A DNA stretch of 9,592 bases from an uncultured Negativicutes bacterium (GTDB lineage: Bacteria; Bacillota; Negativicutes; Acidaminococcales; Acidaminococcaceae), in assembly GCA_937926555.1 (NCBI GenBank), contig CALAZX010000131.1, positions 1 through 9,592 of the forward strand, read 5' to 3'. Within the stretch, counting starts at the first letter, position 1. The number at the start of each line of letters is the position of its first letter. Both the position numbers and the translations under genes were made by a program. This document shows, in pieces, positions 1 through 5,047 of the stretch. The notes beneath the pieces are model-generated. The model was given only the letters and a program-made list of their open reading frames with translations. It was not told the origin of the DNA and did no database searches.

Positions 1-9
1 TATACCCTT

Positions 10-15
10 CCTCCT
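10..15 (-). promoter_or_regulatory. Strong Shine-Dalgarno sequence for a gene beginning off the left edge
   Basis: On the minus strand the bases after the dipeptidase stop codon are purine-rich and contain a perfect AGGAGG about 30 bases past that stop. Nine bases remain before the window edge, so a start codon would lie at or just outside position 1. This suggests another gene co-transcribed with the dipeptidase. Inference only, because no coding sequence is visible. Confidence 0.45.
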
Positions 16-45
16 CTTCCGCTTTTCTATGGCGTTTTAAACGGC

Positions 46-993
46 TCAGAGAACCTTCTTCAGATAGGAGAGACAGTTCTCGTGGGTGATCCGCTCTATG
101 GTCTTGTCGTTGAACTTGGTGGACAGGAAGTCGATCAGCGGACGGAAATCCTGCACGCCCTTGATGTCCTTCGGCGGATGGCTGATGCCGTCGAAATCGG
201 AACCGAAGCCCACATGGGTGTCGGTGCCCATCAGGTCGAAGATGTAGGCGAAATGCCGGTAGACGCTCTCCATGCAGGCGTCCCGCCAGTCCTTCTCCAG
301 GAACTGGCCGGCGAAGGTGATGCCGATGAAGCCGTCCGTCTCCAGCAGCGCCCTGATCTGGTCATCCCGCAGGTTGCGGGGATGGTCGCAGAGGGAGTAG
401 GCGTTGGAATGGGTGGCGATCAGCGGTTTCCCGCTGTGCTCCAGCACATCCCAGAAGCCGTAGGTGGAGATATGGGACACGTCCACCGCCATGCCGATCC
501 GGTTCATCTCGGCCACCACTTTGCGGCCGAATTCCGTCAGGCCGCCCTTGCTGCATTCCTCGTTGACGCCGTCGGCGATATCGTTGCGGTTGCTCCATAC
601 CAGGGTCATGCAGCGCACGCCCAGGTGGTAGTAGACCCGGAGGATCTCCAGGCTGCCGTCGATGGCGCCGCCCTCCTCGATGGCCAGCAGGGTGTTGAAC
701 TTGTGGTCCTTCACGTCGTACAGGTCTTCCCGGGTCAGAATCTGGTGGACATCGATACCCTGCTCGCGCATTTTGGCGATCTCCATCAGGTATTTGTCAA
801 TCAGCTTCAGGGTATAACGGCTCCCGCCGCCCCAGCGGAATTCCGGGGTGGGAACATAAAGCCCTGCGAACTGCAGCCCGCCGCCGTTCTCGATGATGCG
901 GCGCGCATCCACCATCTCAGTGTTCTCGTATAAGTCCAGGTTTTTCTTGTACAGTTCGGTGATTGTATCACAGTGACAGTCGCAAATAAACAT
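46..993 (-). CDS. Membrane dipeptidase family (peptidase M19) zinc hydrolase
   Basis: A 315-residue protein of the renal/membrane dipeptidase family, zinc enzymes that cleave dipeptides. The family's metal and active-site signatures are all visible: an HxD pair near the N-terminus (H7, D9), the bridging-glutamate region IEEGG (E106/E107), DVSH (H174), ATHSN (H195), HPRN (R206) and GFGSDFDG (D266). The length is normal for the short bacterial branch. No signal peptide is seen, so it is probably cytoplasmic despite the family name, and a role in peptide or D-amino-acid dipeptide catabolism is inferred. The ATG start has GGAG nine bases upstream. It is the last complete minus-strand gene at the left side and has its own predicted promoter near 1067-1072. 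The family call is firm; the exact substrate cannot be read from sequence. Confidence 0.93.
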   Translation of the reverse strand: MFICDCHCDTITELYKKNLDLYENTEMVDARRIIENGGGLQFAGLYVPTPEFRWGGGSRYTLKLIDKYLMEIAKMREQGIDVHQILTREDLYDVKDHKFNTLLAIEEGGAIDGSLEILRVYYHLGVRCMTLVWSNRNDIADGVNEECSKGGLTEFGRKVVAEMNRIGMAVDVSHISTYGFWDVLEHSGKPLIATHSNAYSLCDHPRNLRDDQIRALLETDGFIGITFAGQFLEKDWRDACMESVYRHFAYIFDLMGTDTHVGFGSDFDGISHPPKDIKGVQDFRPLIDFLSTKFNDKTIERITHENCLSYLKKVL

Positions 994-1023
994 CTTTTCT
1001 CACTCCATTTCTTCCATATTGAC

Positions 1024-1043
1024 GGCGGGAAATCTTTCCCGCC
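1024..1043. repeat. Perfect inverted repeat in the dipeptidase leader
   Basis: GGCGGGAAA and TTTCCCGCC form a perfect 9-base inverted repeat around a 2-base centre, about 30 bases upstream of the dipeptidase start codon. If transcription begins near 1060 it lies in the 5' untranslated region. There is no T-run, so it is unlikely to be a terminator; an operator or leader hairpin is more plausible. Its function is not established. Confidence 0.5.
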
Positions 1044-1066
1044 ATGTTTCATTCTGGTAGGTAGCT

Positions 1067-1072
1067 ATTATA
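1067..1072 (-). promoter_or_regulatory. Extended -10 promoter of the dipeptidase gene
   Basis: The minus strand reads TGATATAAT, a perfect TATAAT with the TGn extension, about 75 bases upstream of the dipeptidase start codon. No good -35 box is found at the usual distance, as expected for an extended -10 promoter. An inverted repeat (1077-1100) occupies the place of the -35 region and spacer. Confidence 0.5.
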
Positions 1073-1076
1073 TCAT

Positions 1077-1100
1077 GTTTTCCGGGAAGAACCGGAAAAC
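1077..1100. repeat. Perfect 9-base inverted repeat over the dipeptidase -35 region (possible operator)
   Basis: GTTTTCCGG and CCGGAAAAC are perfect reverse complements separated by six bases. The element sits directly upstream of the TATAAT at 1067-1072, where a repressor or activator would bind. No T-run follows on either strand, so it does not look like an intrinsic terminator. The cognate regulator is unknown. Confidence 0.5.
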
Positions 1101-1238
1101 CGCTCCATGTATACAATATAAAAGCATATTAAGAAGAATTTGATTAGATATATGTCACAATGTTTACAGAATGAAACGGTGAGTGTTTCCGATGTATTGT
1201 GCGGATGGAACGGTATCGGCGGAGACTGAGCGGGCAAT

Positions 1239-1270
1239 AAAAAAGAGGACACGGTGTACGTGTCCTCTTT
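1239..1270 (-). terminator. Intrinsic terminator of cbiK
   Basis: The arms 1242-1253 and 1259-1270 form a perfect 12-base stem (AAAGAGGACACG with its complement) and a 5-base loop. Read on the minus strand, the stem is followed by a run of T residues (A-run 1239-1244 on the plus strand). It lies about 95 bases past the chelatase stop codon. The plus-strand side has only a short T-run, so termination is mainly of minus-strand transcripts. Confidence 0.85.
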
Positions 1271-1365
1271 ATGGTGATAGGAGCTGCAGACGGTGCAGCC
1301 ATTTGAGAATGGTTGGGAAATAACCTCTCTACTTATTATTTCCGTTCCACAAAACAAGCTTGTGC

Positions 1366-2391
1366 TTAGTGACGCATGCCGTGATGACCGGTGGTCTTGG
1401 TGTCGTTCTCCAGTGCGTCCCATGCCTCGTTGGCACGTTCTACGAACAGTTTGCGTACATCCATGTTCTCGCCCAGGCCGTGGATGTACGGAGTAACTTT
1501 GAAGCCTTCGGCCTCCAGGATGCTCTTATGGGAATCTTCCTCGTCACCAGCCATGTCGTTGTTGGCATGGTCGCCGGCTACCATCATCATGGGCATCAGG
1601 GTTACGTTCTTGATACCTTTCTCTTTCAGGATGGGGATCACGGTGTCCAGATGCGGCCAGCCCTCTACGGAGTAGATCAGGATGGTGCCTTTGTTCAGAG
1701 CGGACAGACGGTCCTGCATAACAGCGTAGTAAGCGTTTGCCGGATGGGGAGTGCCGTGAGCCATTACCAGCAGAGCGTCTTTTTTGCCCAGTTTCGGGAA
1801 CTGGCTGGCCATAGCTTCCATGGACTCTTCGATGTCGTCGCGCTGGTCTTCCTGACCCATCCAGTACATCAGAGGCAGACCCATGGTCATTTTCTTGAAG
1901 TCTTTTTTGTAGATGTTGAAGATAGCGGTGTCATAGTCGTATTCCATGCCCGGGATCACATCCAGGGTAGCCAGTGCTACGCGGGTGTAACCTTCTTTTT
2001 TCAGCTGTTCCAGAGCTTTCTCCGGGGTGGGGATGTCGATGCCTTCGTTGGCTTTCACACGGTCCACGATGATGTGGGAGGTGTAAGCGCATACAACTTT
2101 CACGCCGGGATGAGCAGCCTGGATGGCTTCAACAGTCGGGTTGATGGTTTTGTTACGGGTATCGGTGAAAGTGGTACCGAAGCTCATAACAACGATAGCG
2201 TCTTTATTGGGCAGGTTCTGCATATGCGGGTTGTTGTAAACGCGCACGCCGATTTCAGATGCCTGCATCAGAGCCGGAGTCGGATCCTTTACTTCCGGGT
2301 TCAGGGAGTAAGCGGCATAACCGGGGATGGCTACTGCCAGGCAGCTCAGGGATAAAGCAAGGGTGGTCATCAGTTTAGAAGCTTTTTTCAT
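1366..2391 (-). CDS. cbiK: Exported anaerobic cobaltochelatase-like protein, CbiK family
   Basis: A 341-residue member of the CbiK family, class II chelatases that insert Co2+ (or Fe2+) into sirohydrochlorin or related tetrapyrroles in the anaerobic B12 pathway. The metal-site motifs expected from Salmonella CbiK are visible: MAHGTPH (H212), SVEGWP (E243) and VAGDHANNDMAGD (H275). Unlike the cytoplasmic enzyme, it begins with a basic n-region, a hydrophobic stretch (about residues 8-23) and a likely cleavage site after GYA (residue 26), so it should be exported. Periplasmic CbiK proteins are known in Desulfovibrio, where a link to haem or iron handling was proposed. The C-terminus is His-rich (HHGMRH). 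The ATG at 2391 is preferred over an in-frame TTG nine bases earlier because AGAGG sits nine bases before the ATG. It has its own promoter and terminator. No other B12 genes are nearby, so a biosynthetic role is uncertain. Confidence 0.88.
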   Translation of the reverse strand: MKKASKLMTTLALSLSCLAVAIPGYAAYSLNPEVKDPTPALMQASEIGVRVYNNPHMQNLPNKDAIVVMSFGTTFTDTRNKTINPTVEAIQAAHPGVKVVCAYTSHIIVDRVKANEGIDIPTPEKALEQLKKEGYTRVALATLDVIPGMEYDYDTAIFNIYKKDFKKMTMGLPLMYWMGQEDQRDDIEESMEAMASQFPKLGKKDALLVMAHGTPHPANAYYAVMQDRLSALNKGTILIYSVEGWPHLDTVIPILKEKGIKNVTLMPMMMVAGDHANNDMAGDEEDSHKSILEAEGFKVTPYIHGLGENMDVRKLFVERANEAWDALENDTKTTGHHGMRH

Positions 2392-2439
2392 TGTGTACAA
2401 CCTCTTTCTTTCTCTTTTTTAGACAAAATAGTTTTTCGC

Positions 2440-2463
2440 ATCCGCTTTTTCCGGAAAGCGGAT
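2440..2463. repeat. Inverted repeat in the cbiK leader
   Basis: ATCCGCTTT and AAAGCGGAT are perfect reverse complements around TTCCGG. From the predicted promoter this lies about 10 to 33 bases into the cbiK transcript. No T-run follows on the minus strand, so it is not a standard terminator. It could be an operator or an mRNA-stabilising hairpin. The leader of about 80 bases is too short for a cobalamin riboswitch. Confidence 0.45.
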
Positions 2464-2479
2464 TTCGCAACTTGCCCTA

Positions 2480-2508
2480 ATTATAAAACGAAATAGTTAA
2501 AAAATCAA
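2480..2508 (-). promoter_or_regulatory. Sigma-70-type promoter of cbiK
   Basis: On the minus strand TTGATT (2508-2503) and a perfect TATAAT (2485-2480) are separated by 17 bases, the ideal spacing. Transcription would begin near 2473, giving a leader of about 80 bases before the cbiK ATG. A palindrome touches the -35 box, suggesting regulation. Confidence 0.7.
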
Positions 2509-2520
2509 TACTAGTAGTAT
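2508..2520. repeat. Palindrome ATACTA-G-TAGTAT at the cbiK -35 box (candidate operator)
   Basis: A perfect 6-base inverted repeat with a single central base lies immediately upstream of, and one base into, the predicted -35 hexamer of cbiK. The repressor gene of the DtxR/MntR family lies directly upstream, and such regulators bind AT-rich dyads at target promoters. Assigning this site to that repressor is inference. Confidence 0.4.
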
Positions 2521-2540
2521 GAGTTATCATTAAAACATGT

Positions 2541-2582
2541 GAAAAAAGTATCAGATCCATACAGTTACGCATGAATCTGATA
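2541..2582 (-). terminator. Intrinsic terminator of the DtxR-family gene
   Basis: On the minus strand TATCAGAT pairs with ATCTGATA; through one T-G wobble and a further CAT/ATG the stem extends to about 12 pairs around a 10-base loop. A run of six T residues follows (plus-strand A-run 2542-2547). It begins about 17 bases past the repressor stop codon and separates its transcript from cbiK. Confidence 0.75.
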
Positions 2583-2598
2583 GGAAAAAGACAATTGT

Positions 2599-2982
2599 TC
2601 AGTTTTTGCCGTCGTCCAGCTCGTTCACAATCTTCTTGATGCCGGCGAAAGTCTCGGGGCTGATGATGTGCTCGATGCGGCAGGCGTCCTTCTCGGCAAT
2701 CTCGGGATCGACGTGGAGCTTCTCCGCCAGGAAGCGGGTCAGCGTGTTGTGCCGGTCCAGTACGGCGGATGCCTCTTTCAGGCCGGATTCCGTCAGGACA
2801 ATCTGGCCGTCAGGCTCCATGATGATATAACCGCTTTTCTTCAGGATGCCCATGGCCCGGGATACGCTGGGTTTGGAGAAGTCCAGTTCGGTGGCGATGT
2901 CGATGGAACGGACACTGCCGTTGCGTTTCTGCAGCACCAGGATGGTCTCCAGGTAGTTCTCGCCGGATTCTAAAAGCGCCAT
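2599..2982 (-). CDS. DtxR/MntR-family metal-dependent transcriptional repressor
   Basis: A 127-residue regulator. Residues about 6-65 form a winged helix-turn-helix (recognition region SKPSVSRAMGILKKSGYI), and residues about 70-120 form the metal-binding and dimerisation domain with H78 and ACRIEH (C101, E104, H105). The C-terminal SH3-like domain of full-length DtxR/IdeR is missing, giving MntR-like length. The Cys in ACRxEH resembles the iron-type DtxR/IdeR primary site, whereas MntR has Glu there; the position matching MntR Asp8 appears to be Asn (N9). The start at 2982 is chosen because AAAGGAG lies seven bases upstream; an upstream in-frame extension to 3042 lacks family similarity. It sits upstream of the exported chelatase and is divergent from the FkbM gene. 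Likely represses metal-uptake or related genes when metal is plentiful; targets are not shown. Confidence 0.9.
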   Translation of the reverse strand: MALLESGENYLETILVLQKRNGSVRSIDIATELDFSKPSVSRAMGILKKSGYIIMEPDGQIVLTESGLKEASAVLDRHNTLTRFLAEKLHVDPEIAEKDACRIEHIISPETFAGIKKIVNELDDGKN

Positions 2983-3093
2983 GCTGTCACTCCTTTCACG
3001 GTACTGGTGATAATAGGTCCGCTGGCGGCAGTCGCCGGGCAACGGTATATGATGCGGCGGTCTGTCGTCGCAAGGTGATACTGTATTGATGTT

Positions 3094-3122
3094 ATTTTAT
3101 CATTATATGGCTCCATCTTCAA
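3094..3122 (-). promoter_or_regulatory. Probable promoter of the DtxR-family gene
   Basis: On the minus strand TTGAAG (3122-3117) and TAAAAT (3099-3094) are 17 bases apart. A perfect TATAAT (3107-3102) overlaps this region but lacks a good -35 box. Either would give a leader of roughly 100 bases. The region is AT-rich within a GC-rich surrounding, which supports a promoter. Confidence 0.45.
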
Positions 3123-3230
3123 GCTTCCGCAGGAAGGCAAACGGGCTCATCTGTGGTAAAATGGAGGAAGAAAACGCGGAGCTGCCTGCCGGAGCCCCGG
3201 ATAACATTTTCTGACCGGCTGGCTGATGAC

Positions 3231-3236
3231 TATATA
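3231..3236 (+). promoter_or_regulatory. Possible -10 box of the FkbM gene
   Basis: TATATA lies 32 bases before the FkbM start codon in otherwise GC-rich sequence. The best upstream hexamer, TTCTGA (3209-3214, 16-base spacing), matches the -35 consensus poorly, so the promoter is tentative. Confidence 0.3.
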
Positions 3237-3268
3237 AGGAAGCGGAATGAGAGGAACGGAGAGATGAC

Positions 3269-4504
3269 ATGCTTGAATTCATGAGAGAGACGGAACACCT
3301 CTGGGACCGGCTGGCCCGGGCGGAGAAGCCGGTCGTGCTGTATGGCACGGGAGACGGCGGGGACAAGATCATCGCAGAGCTGGAGCGGCGGGACATCCCC
3401 CTGGACGGTGTCTATGTCAGCGATGATTTCGCCAGAGGCCAGGAGTTCCATGGCATCACCGTGGGACGGTACAGCGACCTGGTGGCGGAGCCGGGCCGGT
3501 ATATCGTGCTGATCGCCTTCGCCAGCGAGCTGCCGGAGCTGCTGGAGCGATTCAGGGAGCTAGACAGCCTCCAGGAGACCTATGCGCCCCATGTCCCCAT
3601 TTTCCCCGGGGACGAGACGGTGTCGCCGGCCTGGCTGGATAAATACCGCGCTCAGTTGGAGGAGGTTTACGGAAGGCTGGGGGACGGGTTCTCCCGGAAG
3701 GTTTTCGCCGGCATCCTGGACTACAAGCTCAGCGGCAAGCTGCGCTATCTGGAGGAGATTGTCTCCCTGCGGCGTGAGGACCTGGAGAGCCTGTTCACCT
3801 TCGGACCGGGGGAGAGCTATCTGGATCTGGGGGCCTATGACGGGGACACGGTGGAGGAGTTCCTCAGCCTGGTCCCCCGGGATGGAGAAGGACATCCGCT
3901 GTACCGGCGGATCGCGGCCCTGGAGCCGGACACCCGCAACTTCGGCAAGCTGGAGGAGCGGATGGATGGATTGCGGCAGGCCGGGGAGGAACGGATGGCG
4001 GAGGACCGTCGGGGCAGGGAGGCATCGGAGGAATCCGATGCGTCGGAGCCGCCGGAGAACGGCCGGATCTCCTGCATCCACGCCGGCATCTGGAGCGAGC
4101 CGGGAATCCTGCGGTTCAACCGGACCGGCGGACGGCAGGCATCATTCTTCAGCACCCGCCCCGAGGGAGAGGACCCGTCGGCGGTGCCCCGCAGGAAACG
4201 GGAGCGCTGGACCGAGGTGCCGGTGGTCTCCGTGGACAGTCTCCGGGAGAAAATGACGGAAAATACGTTTTCCTACATTAAAGTAGACGTGGAGGGCGCG
4301 GAGCGGGAGATGCTGGAAGGGGCGGAAAAGACGCTGGAACGGGACTGCCCCAAGCTGCTGCTGGCCGCATACCACCATGACAACGACATTTTCCGGCTGC
4401 CGCTGCAGCTGTGGAGCCTGCAGCCCGCATACAGGATTTTCCTGCGGAAACACCCCTATGTGCCCGCCTGGGAGCTGAACTTCTTCTGCCGACGGGAGGA
4501 CTGA
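3269..4504 (+). CDS. FkbM-family SAM-dependent methyltransferase with N-terminal Rossmann-like domain
   Basis: A 411-residue protein. The C-terminal half carries the FkbM methyltransferase hallmarks: SAM-binding YLDLGAYDGDT (residues 184-194), the acidic loop ALEPDTRNF (217-225), and IKVDVEGAE (337-345). Residues about 20-110 form a separate alpha/beta domain with a glycine-rich VVLYGTGDGGDK loop and a following VYVSDD strand, like the N-terminal nucleotide-binding domains seen on sugar-modifying proteins. A highly charged segment (about 236-265) interrupts the methyltransferase core and is probably a disordered insertion. FkbM enzymes O-methylate sugars or other small molecules; the substrate here is unknown. 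GGAGA lies six bases before the ATG, which is followed by a second in-frame ATG at 3281. It is strongly GC-rich and uses CGG for most arginines, unlike the transporter genes downstream. It appears to be transcribed alone. Confidence 0.87.
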   Translation: MLEFMRETEHLWDRLARAEKPVVLYGTGDGGDKIIAELERRDIPLDGVYVSDDFARGQEFHGITVGRYSDLVAEPGRYIVLIAFASELPELLERFRELDSLQETYAPHVPIFPGDETVSPAWLDKYRAQLEEVYGRLGDGFSRKVFAGILDYKLSGKLRYLEEIVSLRREDLESLFTFGPGESYLDLGAYDGDTVEEFLSLVPRDGEGHPLYRRIAALEPDTRNFGKLEERMDGLRQAGEERMAEDRRGREASEESDASEPPENGRISCIHAGIWSEPGILRFNRTGGRQASFFSTRPEGEDPSAVPRRKRERWTEVPVVSVDSLREKMTENTFSYIKVDVEGAEREMLEGAEKTLERDCPKLLLAAYHHDNDIFRLPLQLWSLQPAYRIFLRKHPYVPAWELNFFCRRED

Positions 4505-4508
4505 GGGG

Positions 4509-4540
4509 GAACGTCCCCGCATGCCGCCGGCGGGACGTTC
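4509..4540. repeat. GC-rich inverted repeat just after the FkbM gene
   Basis: GAACGTCCC (4509-4517) and GGGACGTTC (4532-4540) are perfect reverse complements, beginning five bases past the stop codon, with a GC-rich loop. There is no T-run, so it is not a canonical intrinsic terminator, but its position suggests a 3'-end structure for the FkbM mRNA. Confidence 0.4.
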
Positions 4541-4831
4541 TGCGGACCGTATCCGGATTCTGTCCGGGACGGAAATCTGCCCGGATATATGACTGCGGGG
4601 AAAAATATTCTGCGGACGGTGGGATCACGGGGAAAGATGCCGGGACGCCCATGGGAAAATTCAGTTTACATCAGCAAACTTGTGAAAAATGGGCTGAATC
4701 GTACTCAATATGTAAAAAATGACACGGTTTTTTAGGCTACACTATATTTTCATATTGCTTTTTTCAGTGGTTTTTGGTACGGTTGAGTTAGGTAAAATCA
4801 AGCACTTTGGAGAGGAAAAAAACGGGACGTG

Positions 4832-4866
4832 TTTTGTCCAGGTAGGACAAAATTAGCTTTGTGTCC
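4832..4866. repeat. Inverted-repeat cluster TTTTGTCC/GGACAAAA/TTTGTGTCC (candidate operator)
   Basis: TTTTGTCC (4832-4839) and GGACAAAA (4845-4852) form a perfect 8-base dyad around AGGTA, and a third, near-identical half-site TTTGTGTCC follows at 4858-4866. The cluster lies just upstream of, and overlaps, a possible -35 region. Such multiple half-sites are typical of operator regions. The binding factor is unknown. Confidence 0.45.
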
Positions 4867-4886
4867 AATGGTTACAGAAATATAGT
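4859..4886 (+). promoter_or_regulatory. Candidate promoter for the importer operon
   Basis: TTGTGT (4859-4864) and TATAGT (4881-4886) are 16 bases apart; the -10 matches consensus at five of six positions. Transcription would begin near 4893 and give a leader of about 155 bases. A second possible -10, TACAAT (4988-4993), lies closer to the gene with a weak -35. Which one is used cannot be decided here. Confidence 0.3.
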
Positions 4887-4942
4887 ACACTACTTGTACA
4901 AAGTTACGAAAAAGTGTAAAAAACACACGAACTTTTGTGACG

Positions 4943-4971
4943 GTGTAAGCAGGAAAAAATAAAGCTTACAC
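4943..4971. repeat. Inverted repeat GTGTAAGC/GCTTACAC upstream of the first binding protein
   Basis: A perfect 8-base inverted repeat with a 13-base A-rich spacer, ending about 75 bases before the start codon. It could be an operator for the nearer candidate promoter or a hairpin in the leader of the farther one. There is no terminator-type T-run after it. Confidence 0.35.
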
Positions 4972-5033
4972 GAATAAGTATATAGTGTACAATATTTAGG
5001 TATAAGTCTTTTCTCAGTTGTACAAATTAAAAA

Positions 5034-5037
5034 GGAG
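5034..5037 (+). promoter_or_regulatory. Ribosome binding site that fixes a TTG start
   Basis: GGAG within AAAGGAG lies ten bases before TTG at 5048. An upstream in-frame TTG at 5018 would place this Shine-Dalgarno sequence inside the gene and has no site of its own. The TTG at 5048 also aligns exactly with the ATG of the paralogue at 6237. Confidence 0.75.
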
Positions 5038-5047
5038 TGTGAGGATT

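Larger units (their letters stand above)
4505..5047. other. Long non-coding region, FkbM end to binding-protein operon
   Basis: No convincing gene is seen in these 543 bases. The first about 150 bases are GC-rich like the FkbM gene and hold a GC-rich inverted repeat (4509-4540). From about 4660 the sequence becomes AT-rich and carries several inverted repeats and candidate promoter boxes, consistent with a large control region for the importer operon. An open frame running through 4411-4722 overlaps the FkbM gene in another frame and has no recognisable features, so it was not accepted. Confidence 0.6.

Noticed and set aside
82..933. Long plus-strand open frame antisense to the dipeptidase gene
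   Set aside because: It mirrors the reading frame of a well-supported M19 gene, shows no family features and is explained by GC-rich codon structure.
1360..2355. Long plus-strand open frame antisense to cbiK
   Set aside because: The minus-strand product has clear CbiK motifs, a signal peptide and expression signals; the antisense product has none.
2421..2430. AGACAAAATA near cbiK resembling GGACAAAAT at 4845-4853, as a shared operator
   Set aside because: Only eight bases match without a gap and no dyad exists at the cbiK site; such a match can occur by chance in AT-rich spacers.
2392..2480. Cobalamin riboswitch upstream of cbiK
   Set aside because: The predicted leader is only about 80 bases and no B12-box-like sequence was recognised.
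3161..3214. Possible 17-residue small open frame between the repressor and FkbM gene
   Set aside because: No Shine-Dalgarno sequence precedes its ATG and nothing supports translation.
4411..4722. 103-codon open frame overlapping the end of the FkbM gene
   Set aside because: It is out of frame with a well-supported gene, has no ribosome binding site, and its product is unrecognisable, Arg/Cys-rich translation of GC-rich DNA.
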